Of a stretch of 64,000 nt of DNA, positions 26,282-34,256 are shown one piece after another (the first letter of the stretch is position 1; each line of letters begins with the position of its first letter). Position numbers and translations under genes: made by a program. The DNA is from Sphingobacteriales bacterium. GTDB lineage: Bacteria; Bacteroidota; Bacteroidia; Chitinophagales; LD1. The notes below the pieces were generated by a model. It was not told the DNA's origin. It saw only the letters and a list, made by a program, of their open reading frames with translations, and did not search any database. Location: positions 248,001 through 312,000 of the forward strand of contig JADFDM010000003.1 in NCBI GenBank assembly GCA_018262795.1, in the 5' to 3' direction.

Positions 26282-26347
26282 CGCTATCTAAGCCTGCTTG
26301 TACGGGAGCAAAGCATTGATTTCTAAATATTTTAAACCTAATTTTTT

Positions 26348-26911
26348 ATGATAGATATGTTGCGTCACCCCTGGCACTGGAGTATTGCCGGTATTTTAAT
26401 CGGCCTTACGGTGCCTATTCTTTATGTAATTGGCAATAAGCCTTTCGGCATTTCTTCCTCATTTCGGCATGTATGTGCTGCTTGCATTCCTTCAGGGGCG
26501 GCTTATTTTAGTTACAACTGGAGGCACGAAATCTGGAATTTGTTTTTTATAGCGGGTATTATCATAGGCGGCTACATCGGTGCTACGGCTCTCAAAAATC
26601 CGGAACCGATAAAGATAGAAGCGAGCACTCAACAACAATTACAAAATTCGGGAGTTACAGACTTCGGCCAATTAGTGCCTACCGATATTTTCAGTTGGCA
26701 AGGGCTGATGACGGAGCGGGGATTTATCCTAATAGTTGTCGGAGGTTTCTTGGTGGGCTTTGGCACTCGCTATGCCGGAGGTTGCACTTCGGGGCATTCT
26801 ATTACCGGCCTTTCCAATTTGCAATTGTCGTCATTGGTGGCTACCATCTGTTTTATGGCCGGTGGCTTTCTGATGACCTGGCTGATTCTTCCAATTATTT
26901 TAAAACTGTAA
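26348..26911 (+). CDS. YeeE/YedE family transporter, first half
   Basis: 187 residues with four to five hydrophobic helices. The signature GTRYAGGCTSGHSITGLSNL carries the conserved Cys of YeeE (thiosulfate uptake) proteins; a second Cys pair lies at HVCAACIPSG. With the following gene it makes up the two halves found as one protein in thiosulfate transporter TsuA/YeeE. The likely role is import of thiosulfate or another sulfane-sulfur compound. It is first in a two-gene operon, with the cysteine leader ORF ending 66 bp upstream. Confidence 0.85.
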   Translation: MIDMLRHPWHWSIAGILIGLTVPILYVIGNKPFGISSSFRHVCAACIPSGAAYFSYNWRHEIWNLFFIAGIIIGGYIGATALKNPEPIKIEASTQQQLQNSGVTDFGQLVPTDIFSWQGLMTERGFILIVVGGFLVGFGTRYAGGCTSGHSITGLSNLQLSSLVATICFMAGGFLMTWLILPIILKL

Positions 26912-26921
26912 TCCAAAACTT

Positions 26922-27389
26922 ATGAAAAATATAAATGAAGAAGAAGGAGCCAATCACCAGAAAACGGGCGAGAGTTTTATTGCTAACCTGAAGTATGTTT
27001 TGGTAGGCGTGTTTTTCGGAATCGTATTTGTGAAAGCGGAGATTATTTCGTGGTTCCGTATTCAGGAAATGTTTCGACTCACTTCCTTTCACATGTACGG
27101 AGTGATTGGAACCGCTGTGGTAGTAGCCACCCTTTCTACCCTGCTGATGAAGAAGTTTAAGGTGAAAACATTACAAGGGGAAGAGGTGATTTACAGTGTG
27201 CGTCCTTTAGATAAAGGCAATGTGATTGGCGGTTTGCTTTTCGGTCTCGGCTGGGCTATGACCGGTGCCTGTCCGGGGCCTCTTTACGGATTAGTGGGAA
27301 GTGGCTTTCCGGTTTTCTTGGCAGCTATTGCTTCTGCCATTGCCGGTACTTATGCCTATGGTTTGTTGCGCGACAAGTTGCCACATTAG
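26922..27389 (+). CDS. YeeE/YedE family transporter, second half (DUF6691-like)
   Basis: 155 residues: a charged N terminus, then four helices with the family motif LGWAMTGACPGPLYGLVGSG, whose Cys is the conserved substrate-relay position. It starts 10 bp after the first half ends, and pairs of this type are usually expressed together. The stop codon overlaps by 4 bp the end of the convergent DUF5686 gene. Confidence 0.85.
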   Translation: MKNINEEEGANHQKTGESFIANLKYVLVGVFFGIVFVKAEIISWFRIQEMFRLTSFHMYGVIGTAVVVATLSTLLMKKFKVKTLQGEEVIYSVRPLDKGNVIGGLLFGLGWAMTGACPGPLYGLVGSGFPVFLAAIASAIAGTYAYGLLRDKLPH

Positions 27390-29932
27390 AACTGCAACTG
27401 CAAGCCGGCTCTTACGCCAAAGTTTCCATAGCGGAAACTAAAAGCATTGCCGCGCGGATCTTTATGCGTGACTCGCCAAAAAACATCTACGCGGAGCACC
27501 CGCAAAATATTTTCGATACCCACGCTCAGTTCAATCAAAGGCATTTTATCGGCTGTTTGCAGTTTCACTAAACCCGTGTTGGAGGGATTTTCTTTCAAGT
27601 TGCCGAAGTTAGCAGCGCGGTTAGCGGCACTCAAATCGCCCCACCACATCCGCGCACTCCATACTTCGCGCAGTTTCAGTTTGCGAATACCCGGAATACG
27701 ATTAAAGAGAATCCCTCCGAGATGATGATCGAGTACAATTTTGACATAGCGATCTGCTATAAACTGATAATCGCGGATGGTGTTCATTCCATCCCAGTTG
27801 TACACATAGCTTTCATCGGCATCGGGCATGTTCAGATATAGAAAGGGTAAGGTACCCCAAGTGCGGCCTACTTCAACGTTCCACCAGAGTTTGCCGAGCG
27901 GACCGAGTTTTTGATTGTCGCTGGCACCAAACACGAGGCGGTGATATTCAAAGTCAGAATTCATCAGTCCGCGAATACCATAGCCGTATTGCAGAAACAC
28001 GATCGGATATTTACTGCCTAAGCTGAATCGGTTAAATTCTCCACTTAAAAATTTCTCCTGCCAAGCAAAACGTTGCGTAATGGTGAACTCGCTGATGTTT
28101 CCATTTTTGATTGTGGTATTGGGGCGGCCATCCTCGTTCTGTGTGTGATAGGCGAGATGAAATTTGCCCAAAGGTTCTAACCTGCGGTTCACAAAACCAA
28201 TATCGAAGGAATAGCCAAAGTTGAACTCATAGTAATAATCGGCCTTCAACTCTTTTACGCCCACCAGCTTCATGGGAATATATTTTCCCTCTTCCACCCT
28301 GCGCACACCAAAGTTGGCGAGTAGCCCGGCATTTCCGTAAAATAAATTGTAGTTAGAGGTGGAAGAAATATCGTTGCGATAACTCAACCCGATAGATTGC
28401 CTCGGATTTTTTTTCAGCAGCCATAAAAAGGAGCCTCCATATTTCACTCGCCTATCGCGGAGGCCGTAAGCAGCGTATCCTTCCAGCATCACATATTTGC
28501 TGAACTTATTACTGGTTTGCATGCCGTACTTGAATCGCCAACCTTCGACATCATTGTAGGAGATAAAGGAAAAGATGTTGCCGATAGAAACAGGGCCGAT
28601 ATCCTTATAGCCGAGATAAATGGTTTGGAGAAGATTTAAGTAAGTTTTCACAATGGGCAAATTGCGCAGCGTGTCAATCATGTGGTACACTCGTTGCTCA
28701 TTGATAGATAGCGTATCGTGTCGCGCTTTCTGCCAGTAACTATCGTCTCGGAGGTTAGATGAGTCGAGCACCACCACATCGCCTTTTTGTTTTACAAAGA
28801 GTGAATCCATTTCGTGTTCGGGAATATCCACCCGATAATCTTTGTAGGAAGAAGTTTTTCGCCCTATCAAACCCGGCCCCTTTTTGGGCTTAATGAAATT
28901 CACTACTAGCTTTTCTTTTTTCAGCATCCAAATGCTATCCTTCACGGGTACAAAATCATTGTAAAGGCTCATGCGCTTCACAAAATTCACATCGGCATCA
29001 CTGCTCATCTTCATACTAATCTGCTTTAGCGCAAATACCGAGTCGGCAATCCACATATCGCCATCAAAGGTGAGTCCGCCTTTGAATTTGGGCATAAACT
29101 GAATTTTGTAACACCAGAAATTATCAATCATTTGGCTATCCACTAAGTAGTAGTGATAGGAGTTCATGCCCACGGTGCTCAGAGGCGAAACAAACTGCCG
29201 TTGCAGCAGGTAAATCCAATCCTCATACACATCTATCTCCACATACATATTGCCGAGAAATTGCGTGAGGCTTATATCGTTGACTCCCGACACCTTAGAG
29301 GCTTTGATAATTTCCCGTTTGTCCACCGGGGTTTTTCGATAGTAGAAATCTGAAACCGTTTCCGTCATAAAGAAGGGGAGAAAAGGATGCTTCTCTGAAA
29401 CACTGTCAATGTTGTTGAATACAAATTTGAAGGGCTGAAAAATCTTTCGGTTCTTGAACTTATCTGTGAGGTCATCTAAGTCTATTTCAATTTTGTTGTA
29501 CGCCTCATAGCCGTATGAGTCGAGGTTTTTCTTGTTGTGGATCGGCTTGTTTTCAATGGTGTTTCGCACAATGCGCAAGGCGGGATTTTCTCCGGGCACA
29601 ATGACTACTTCTTGTAAGTTAAACTCTGCGCGCTCCAGTTGAAAGTTGATAACCTGCTCCTTTGCTCCGGAAATTTTTCGAGCTACTTTCACATAACCCA
29701 CCGAAGAGGCTTCTAAGGAATCGGCAGGCAGATTAATTTCTAACTGGTACTTGCCGTCAAAGTCGGTTTGCACCCCGTAAGTAGTTCCCTTTATCACCAC
29801 ATTAGCAAAGGGCACGGCTTCTTCCGTTTGCTTGTCGCTTACTTTGCCGTGCACTACTACCTTCTGCGAAAAGGCAGCGGTGAAAACAAATACACTAAAA
29901 ATAACTGCCGCACCGATTCTGTTCACTGGCAA
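27386..29932 (-). CDS. DUF5686 outer-membrane protein with N-terminal regulatory-like domain
   Basis: 848 residues. Signal peptide, then a carboxypeptidase-regulatory-like domain (about residues 24-110: VHGKVSDKQTEEAVPFANV, TDFDGKYQLEI), a central DUF5686 region (ALRIVRNTIENKPIHN onward), and a C-terminal half of alternating strands ending in FGVRAGLQLQF with terminal Phe, as in outer-membrane barrels. The family is widespread in Bacteroidota, and its function is not established. It is a single gene. Confidence 0.88.
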   Translation of the reverse strand: MPVNRIGAAVIFSVFVFTAAFSQKVVVHGKVSDKQTEEAVPFANVVIKGTTYGVQTDFDGKYQLEINLPADSLEASSVGYVKVARKISGAKEQVINFQLERAEFNLQEVVIVPGENPALRIVRNTIENKPIHNKKNLDSYGYEAYNKIEIDLDDLTDKFKNRKIFQPFKFVFNNIDSVSEKHPFLPFFMTETVSDFYYRKTPVDKREIIKASKVSGVNDISLTQFLGNMYVEIDVYEDWIYLLQRQFVSPLSTVGMNSYHYYLVDSQMIDNFWCYKIQFMPKFKGGLTFDGDMWIADSVFALKQISMKMSSDADVNFVKRMSLYNDFVPVKDSIWMLKKEKLVVNFIKPKKGPGLIGRKTSSYKDYRVDIPEHEMDSLFVKQKGDVVVLDSSNLRDDSYWQKARHDTLSINEQRVYHMIDTLRNLPIVKTYLNLLQTIYLGYKDIGPVSIGNIFSFISYNDVEGWRFKYGMQTSNKFSKYVMLEGYAAYGLRDRRVKYGGSFLWLLKKNPRQSIGLSYRNDISSTSNYNLFYGNAGLLANFGVRRVEEGKYIPMKLVGVKELKADYYYEFNFGYSFDIGFVNRRLEPLGKFHLAYHTQNEDGRPNTTIKNGNISEFTITQRFAWQEKFLSGEFNRFSLGSKYPIVFLQYGYGIRGLMNSDFEYHRLVFGASDNQKLGPLGKLWWNVEVGRTWGTLPFLYLNMPDADESYVYNWDGMNTIRDYQFIADRYVKIVLDHHLGGILFNRIPGIRKLKLREVWSARMWWGDLSAANRAANFGNLKENPSNTGLVKLQTADKMPLIELSVGIENILRVLRVDVFWRVTHKDPRGNAFSFRYGNFGVRAGLQLQF

Positions 29933-29959
29933 TAGTAACTACTGGTTTGCTTGAATGAT

Positions 29960-29967
29960 TATTTTTG
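29960..29967 (+). promoter_or_regulatory. -7 box of the exonuclease III gene
   Basis: TATTTTTG, a perfect TAnnTTTG match, lies 22 bp before ATG 29990. It supports choosing that start over the upstream in-frame ATG at 29954 or codon at 29951, which would precede the transcript start. Confidence 0.5.
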
Positions 29968-29989
29968 GGAGCCACCGAAAATAGAGATT

Positions 29990-30763
29990 ATGCGCGAATT
30001 AAAAATTATCTCGTACAATGTAAATGGAATACGTGCGGCTGTTACAAAAGGATTTGTGCAATGGCTGCAAGAGGCTGCTCCCGATGTGATTTGCTTGCAG
30101 GAAACCAAAGTGCACAAAGATGATTTTGACCCCAAGCCTTTTGAAGCGCTGGGCTATCACTGCTATTTGTTTGATGCAGCTAAAAAAGGATATAGCGGAG
30201 TGGCCGTATTCAGCAAAATAAAACCCGATAACATCGTTTATGGCACCGGCAACTCTACCTACGATAGCGAAGGCCGCAACCTGCGCATAGATATTGGTGA
30301 CCTGAGTATCATGAGCGCTTATTTCCCCAGTGGTACTACGGGCGATGAAAGACAGGCGGTGAAGATGGCGTACCTCGATTTCTTTTTTAATTACATCCAT
30401 GAGGTGGAGCAGCAGCGCAGCAAGCTCTTAGTGTGTGGCGATTACAACATTTGCCACCGCGAAATTGATATTCATAATCCGATTTCGAATAAAGATTCAT
30501 CGGGCTTTAAGCCTGAAGAGCGAGCTTGGATGGAGAAATTTTTTGCCTCGGGGTTTATTGACACCTTCCGCTACTTTCATCAGGAAGCGCATCAGTATAG
30601 TTGGTGGAGTTTTCGCGCTAATGCCAGAGCGAATAACAAAGGCTGGCGAATAGATTACATTTCGGCTACTAAAAACTTGGAAAAGAACTTGGTGGAATCG
30701 CAGCTATTTCAGCAGGTAAAGCACAGCGATCACTGTCCGGTGTATTGTAAAATCAAGATTTGA
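29990..30763 (+). CDS. xth: Exodeoxyribonuclease III
   Basis: 257 residues from ATG 29990, the usual length. Metal and catalytic motifs of the exonuclease III/AP endonuclease family are all present: ISYNVNGIRAA (Asn), CLQETK (metal Glu), YSGVAVFSK, CGDYNICH (Asp-x-Asn) and the final SDHCPV (Asp-His). It cleaves at abasic sites and removes 3' blocking groups in base-excision repair. The stop TGA overlaps a TTG that could start the next gene, so the two are probably co-transcribed. Confidence 0.95.
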   Translation: MRELKIISYNVNGIRAAVTKGFVQWLQEAAPDVICLQETKVHKDDFDPKPFEALGYHCYLFDAAKKGYSGVAVFSKIKPDNIVYGTGNSTYDSEGRNLRIDIGDLSIMSAYFPSGTTGDERQAVKMAYLDFFFNYIHEVEQQRSKLLVCGDYNICHREIDIHNPISNKDSSGFKPEERAWMEKFFASGFIDTFRYFHQEAHQYSWWSFRANARANNKGWRIDYISATKNLEKNLVESQLFQQVKHSDHCPVYCKIKI

Positions 30764-30771
30764 ATTCTGCT

Positions 30772-31584
30772 ATGAAAGACGAAACGAACTCTCGCAACTC
30801 GGCCGTTTTTATAATTCCGTTATTGGTAGCTGTTTCTTCTTTCTCACTGTTTATACTGGCGGTTATCAACGGATGGATGGGACCGGCTCAAAATGTTGGA
30901 GGCGATTTTTGCGAAGGCCCTTATGATGGACTTATTAAGCAGCCGGTGAACACTTGGAGCAATTTCGGTTTTATCACCGCAGGTCTTTTGGTTGCCTGGC
31001 AATTGATGAAAGGCACTTACCGGCAGCAGCGCAACATGCTGACGCAAAATGATTTCTCGGCTATTTTCTTTTCATCGCTGGTGGTGCTGCTTGGTCCGGG
31101 CTCTATGGCGATGCATGCTACCCTTACTCCTATCGGTGGCGAGTTGGATATGCTTTCGATGTATTTGATCTGTGCTTTTATGGTGGCTTATGCTACGCAG
31201 CGCTATTACCGCTGGGGAGCGCCACAGTTTGTAGTGGTGTTTATCTCCGTGATCGTTATTTGCGAAGTGGTGGGTCTGTATCATCCCCATTTGCCAATTA
31301 TTGATTATGCGGGTAATGCCATCTTCGGAGGGTTCATCATTACTGCCATTATCTTTGAAATGTTGAACAGTTTTGTGCGCAAAGCGCAGCACGAAAAGAA
31401 GTGGGGGGCGTTTGGATTGATTTCTCTGATCGCGGCCTTTGCCATCTGGAATTTTTGGAAAAATGATAGTCCGCTGTGCGACCCACACTCTCTTATTCAG
31501 GGTCACGCCATTTGGCATTTGTTAGATGCGCTGGCGGTGTACTTTTTGTTCCGCTACTATGTGAGCGAGCATAGGGAGGAATAG
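30772..31584 (+). CDS. Ceramidase-like CREST superfamily membrane protein
   Basis: About 270 residues with seven hydrophobic segments. Key residues, numbered from the ATG: Ser111, His115 and Asp126 in GPGSMAMHATLTPIGGELD, then His245 and His249 in QGHAIWHLLDA. Spacing S-x3-H-x10-D and H-x3-H is that of alkaline ceramidases (Ser77, His81, Asp92, His217, His221 in human ACER3), which bind zinc. The N-terminal DFCEGPYDG with NTWSN resembles their calcium site. It probably hydrolyses a membrane amide, plausibly ceramide since many Bacteroidota make sphingolipids. TTG 30760 is an alternative start. Confidence 0.8.
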   Translation: MKDETNSRNSAVFIIPLLVAVSSFSLFILAVINGWMGPAQNVGGDFCEGPYDGLIKQPVNTWSNFGFITAGLLVAWQLMKGTYRQQRNMLTQNDFSAIFFSSLVVLLGPGSMAMHATLTPIGGELDMLSMYLICAFMVAYATQRYYRWGAPQFVVVFISVIVICEVVGLYHPHLPIIDYAGNAIFGGFIITAIIFEMLNSFVRKAQHEKKWGAFGLISLIAAFAIWNFWKNDSPLCDPHSLIQGHAIWHLLDALAVYFLFRYYVSEHREE

Positions 31585-31756
31585 GTGATTGGCGAATCGT
31601 TTCTCATTAGTCAGATGGAGAACTCCACCACTATAACCCGTGTGGCGTTCACCGGTTAGAATTTAAGCATCATAGGAAGTTTGGCGGCTTCGCAACTTAT
31701 TGGTACTACTACACTTAATCCCTTTTTGCTCAAGCCTGACAATGGCATCAAACGCC

Positions 31757-33598
31757 TCAACGAGCAGCCGGAAGAGTAAATACAAATGCCGTTCCGCCCA
31801 ACTCACTGTCTTCGATCCCGATGCGACCGCCTGTTTGGCCGATTATCTTTTTGCAGATAGAAAGCCCGATGCCGGTACCCGAATACTGTTCCTTGTGATG
31901 TAGCCGTTTAAAAAGATCAAACACCTTCTCCCGATGTTGCAGGGGTATCCCAATTCCGTTATCAGCTATGGTAATCTGATACATTTTCGGGTCCGAATCA
32001 GTGGTCACCGCCACTCTCACTTTTACTATTTCCTTATCGTTGTACTTCACCGCATTAGCTATCAGGTTTTGAAACACCTGCACCATTTGATGAGAGTCGG
32101 CCAACACATAAGGAAGGTCATCTGCATCCATATCTACCGGGCGCGAGCTGCTGCCCATAACAGTTCTACTGACTTCATCCAGCACATCGTTCAAGTCCAC
32201 TTCCTGAAGAGCCGTATCTACCGTAGCCCTGGAGAAAAGTAGCAGCGAATCAATGAGTGAATACATTCGCTTAGCACCATCCGAAGCAAAACGCATATAA
32301 GCCGCCTGATCTTCATTTAGATTCCCGGCTAAACTTTTCTCCAGCAACTGCATATAATTACTCACCATCCGCAGCGGCTCCTTTAAATCGTGCGAAGCCA
32401 CATACGCAAACTGATTAAGCTCTGCATTTGACTGTTGCAGTCGCTCATTAAAAAGTTCAATCTCAATATTTTTCTTTTTCAGCAATTCCGATTCTTTCTC
32501 TTTCTTTTCCAGCTCGAAACGCAGCTTGGCTTCCGCTACTGCTGCGTGACGGTCAAACCCAATTCGCTCCGTTACTTGATCCACAAAATTCAGCAGTTTG
32601 CTATACGCCCCTTCATAATCTCCTATATCGGCCAAGGTAGTTGCCCAACCTTTATACACTACATTTAGAAATACTTTTGCGTTTGCTTTTAAAAGTATTT
32701 CTTCTGATTGCCGCAAATAGTCCAATGCCGCTTCATTGTTCCCTCTCATGCGTTCCGCTTCTGCCAGTTGGTGTAAAAGGAAGCCGAGCATCGGAGCATT
32801 GTCTAATTTTTTCAGCATTTCATAGCCCTGTAGCATCAGCGGAATTCCTTTTTCAAAATTCTTTAGATGGCAATGAGCAAAGCCCACATTTGTTAAACAG
32901 GAAGCGCAACCCGTTAAGTCCTCCCCCTTTTCAAAGTGCTTTAATGCTTCTTCAAAGAGGGCCAATCGCTCTTCCATAGGGGCATCGTTCGGTAGCAGTG
33001 TAGCCTTTAAATTCCACACTCTTGCTTGTCCTGTACTATCACCAATGGAGGCAAATAATTTATCGGCTTTAGCCAAATATTCAAAATGTTCCTCTCCTAC
33101 ATCTATCTGTACAAATAGTTTGCTGAGATTATAGAAGGCATTGGCGAGGGTAGAGATTCCTCTCGGTGTAATGTTTTTGTACGCTTCCAGCAGGCCAATA
33201 GCCAGCAGATAATAATCGCGCGATGCGATATAGTTTCCGATGATGTCGTTTTTTACCCCCAAGCTGTTCCATGCTTGTGCAGTCGCTTCGGGGTATTCCT
33301 CTTTGTCCACCACTTCCAGCAGTTCCTCCGCAATTTTAGCGGCCCCCTCATAGTCAGAAAGTACACTAAAAGAATAGCTGAGCCGCTCTCTAAAGCTATC
33401 AATTAGCAAGGGTACATTTTTCGCTTTTCGCGCGAGTTCGTAGGCTTTCTCCGCAAACTTTAAACCTTCCGGGTTTCGTTTCTTCCTAAATTCTCTGGCG
33501 GTGCGAAGCAGATCTTCAATTTCATTGTGCATATCATTTGGGTTTTGCGTTCGGTACGTTTTATAGGCACTTACTTTCAATTTATCACTAAAGTTCAT
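31757..33598 (-). CDS. Soluble TPR-containing sensor histidine kinase
   Basis: About 613 residues, with no signal peptide or membrane helix. Residues about 25-370 are tetratricopeptide-like helical repeats. A short coiled coil follows (EKKEKESELLKKK), then a HisKA domain with the phospho-accepting His in ASHDLKEPLRM near residue 401, and a HATPase domain with N box NLIANAVKYND, G1 DNGIGIP and G2 GTGIGLSIC. It should autophosphorylate in response to a protein-protein signal sensed by the TPRs. No response regulator gene is adjacent. The start is uncertain: ATG 33532 begins at the first TPR-like helix and is a good alternative. Confidence 0.85.
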   Translation of the reverse strand: MNFSDKLKVSAYKTYRTQNPNDMHNEIEDLLRTAREFRKKRNPEGLKFAEKAYELARKAKNVPLLIDSFRERLSYSFSVLSDYEGAAKIAEELLEVVDKEEYPEATAQAWNSLGVKNDIIGNYIASRDYYLLAIGLLEAYKNITPRGISTLANAFYNLSKLFVQIDVGEEHFEYLAKADKLFASIGDSTGQARVWNLKATLLPNDAPMEERLALFEEALKHFEKGEDLTGCASCLTNVGFAHCHLKNFEKGIPLMLQGYEMLKKLDNAPMLGFLLHQLAEAERMRGNNEAALDYLRQSEEILLKANAKVFLNVVYKGWATTLADIGDYEGAYSKLLNFVDQVTERIGFDRHAAVAEAKLRFELEKKEKESELLKKKNIEIELFNERLQQSNAELNQFAYVASHDLKEPLRMVSNYMQLLEKSLAGNLNEDQAAYMRFASDGAKRMYSLIDSLLLFSRATVDTALQEVDLNDVLDEVSRTVMGSSSRPVDMDADDLPYVLADSHQMVQVFQNLIANAVKYNDKEIVKVRVAVTTDSDPKMYQITIADNGIGIPLQHREKVFDLFKRLHHKEQYSGTGIGLSICKKIIGQTGGRIGIEDSELGGTAFVFTLPAAR

Positions 33599-33694
33599 TA
33601 GGAACACAAGGCTTTAAGTTTACACGTCAGCCCACTTGAAGTAAAACTGTGTTGTGCGAATACTCTACTTGCTCCATGAAGTCATATCCTTTCA

Positions 33695-34255
33695 TTAAAG
33701 TAGTTTCTTCTGTTTAGAGTATAGCAGCTTTAAATTTTTTTCTGAAATTCTGAAACCTGTCCCGTGATTTCTCACTGCTCCGCTTTCTTTCAAGTGCATT
33801 CGCAAGTCAAGAAGCATTTCACTTTTGCCAAACGCTTCAAGAAATTGTTCTGGTGTCGGATGTTCCAGTAAAATTGCTTCTGTAAAATGAAAGTGTTCTT
33901 TCCCGTCAATCTCTTTCGTATCCGCGAAACCTAAAATGATTCTGTCCATTTTTGTCATGAACTTACCGGCCAAAACATAAGTGCTCCACTCTGCAAAATT
34001 GAAATCAGAATCTTTCTGTTTCATCATCCAAACCGCACGGTTGAAAGTAAAAAGCGTAATCAAGGAGTTTGCTTTTTTTCTTGTGCCTTTTAATTCTACT
34101 CGCCCTCCAACATCTGGAATTGGAATATTTGATTCACTTGCGCCAAGTTCTTGTTCAAAGCAATGACCAACGCCAGTTGGGCCTTTTCTTGGAGTTGGAA
34201 TGAACCCTTTTGTTTTAAGTTTTTGTAGTCGGTTGACGATTTCTTTTAGTTGCAT
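33695..34255 (-). CDS. MvaI/BcnI family type II restriction endonuclease
   Basis: 186 residues. The active site fits D-x(n)-E-x-K: Asp48, Glu54, Lys56 within IPDVGGRVELKGTRK, followed by SLITLFTFNR as in MvaI. Near the C terminus NHGTGFRI (164-170) matches the conserved HGTAFRI of this family, and GFIPTPRKGPTGVGHCFE matches its N terminus. MvaI cuts CCWGG and BcnI CCSGG as monomers that nick each strand in turn; the actual site here is unknown. It starts one base after the methyltransferase stop. The protein is shorter than MvaI (about 246 residues) but has all core motifs. Confidence 0.85.
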   Translation of the reverse strand: MQLKEIVNRLQKLKTKGFIPTPRKGPTGVGHCFEQELGASESNIPIPDVGGRVELKGTRKKANSLITLFTFNRAVWMMKQKDSDFNFAEWSTYVLAGKFMTKMDRIILGFADTKEIDGKEHFHFTEAILLEHPTPEQFLEAFGKSEMLLDLRMHLKESGAVRNHGTGFRISEKNLKLLYSKQKKLL

Positions 34256-34256
34256 A

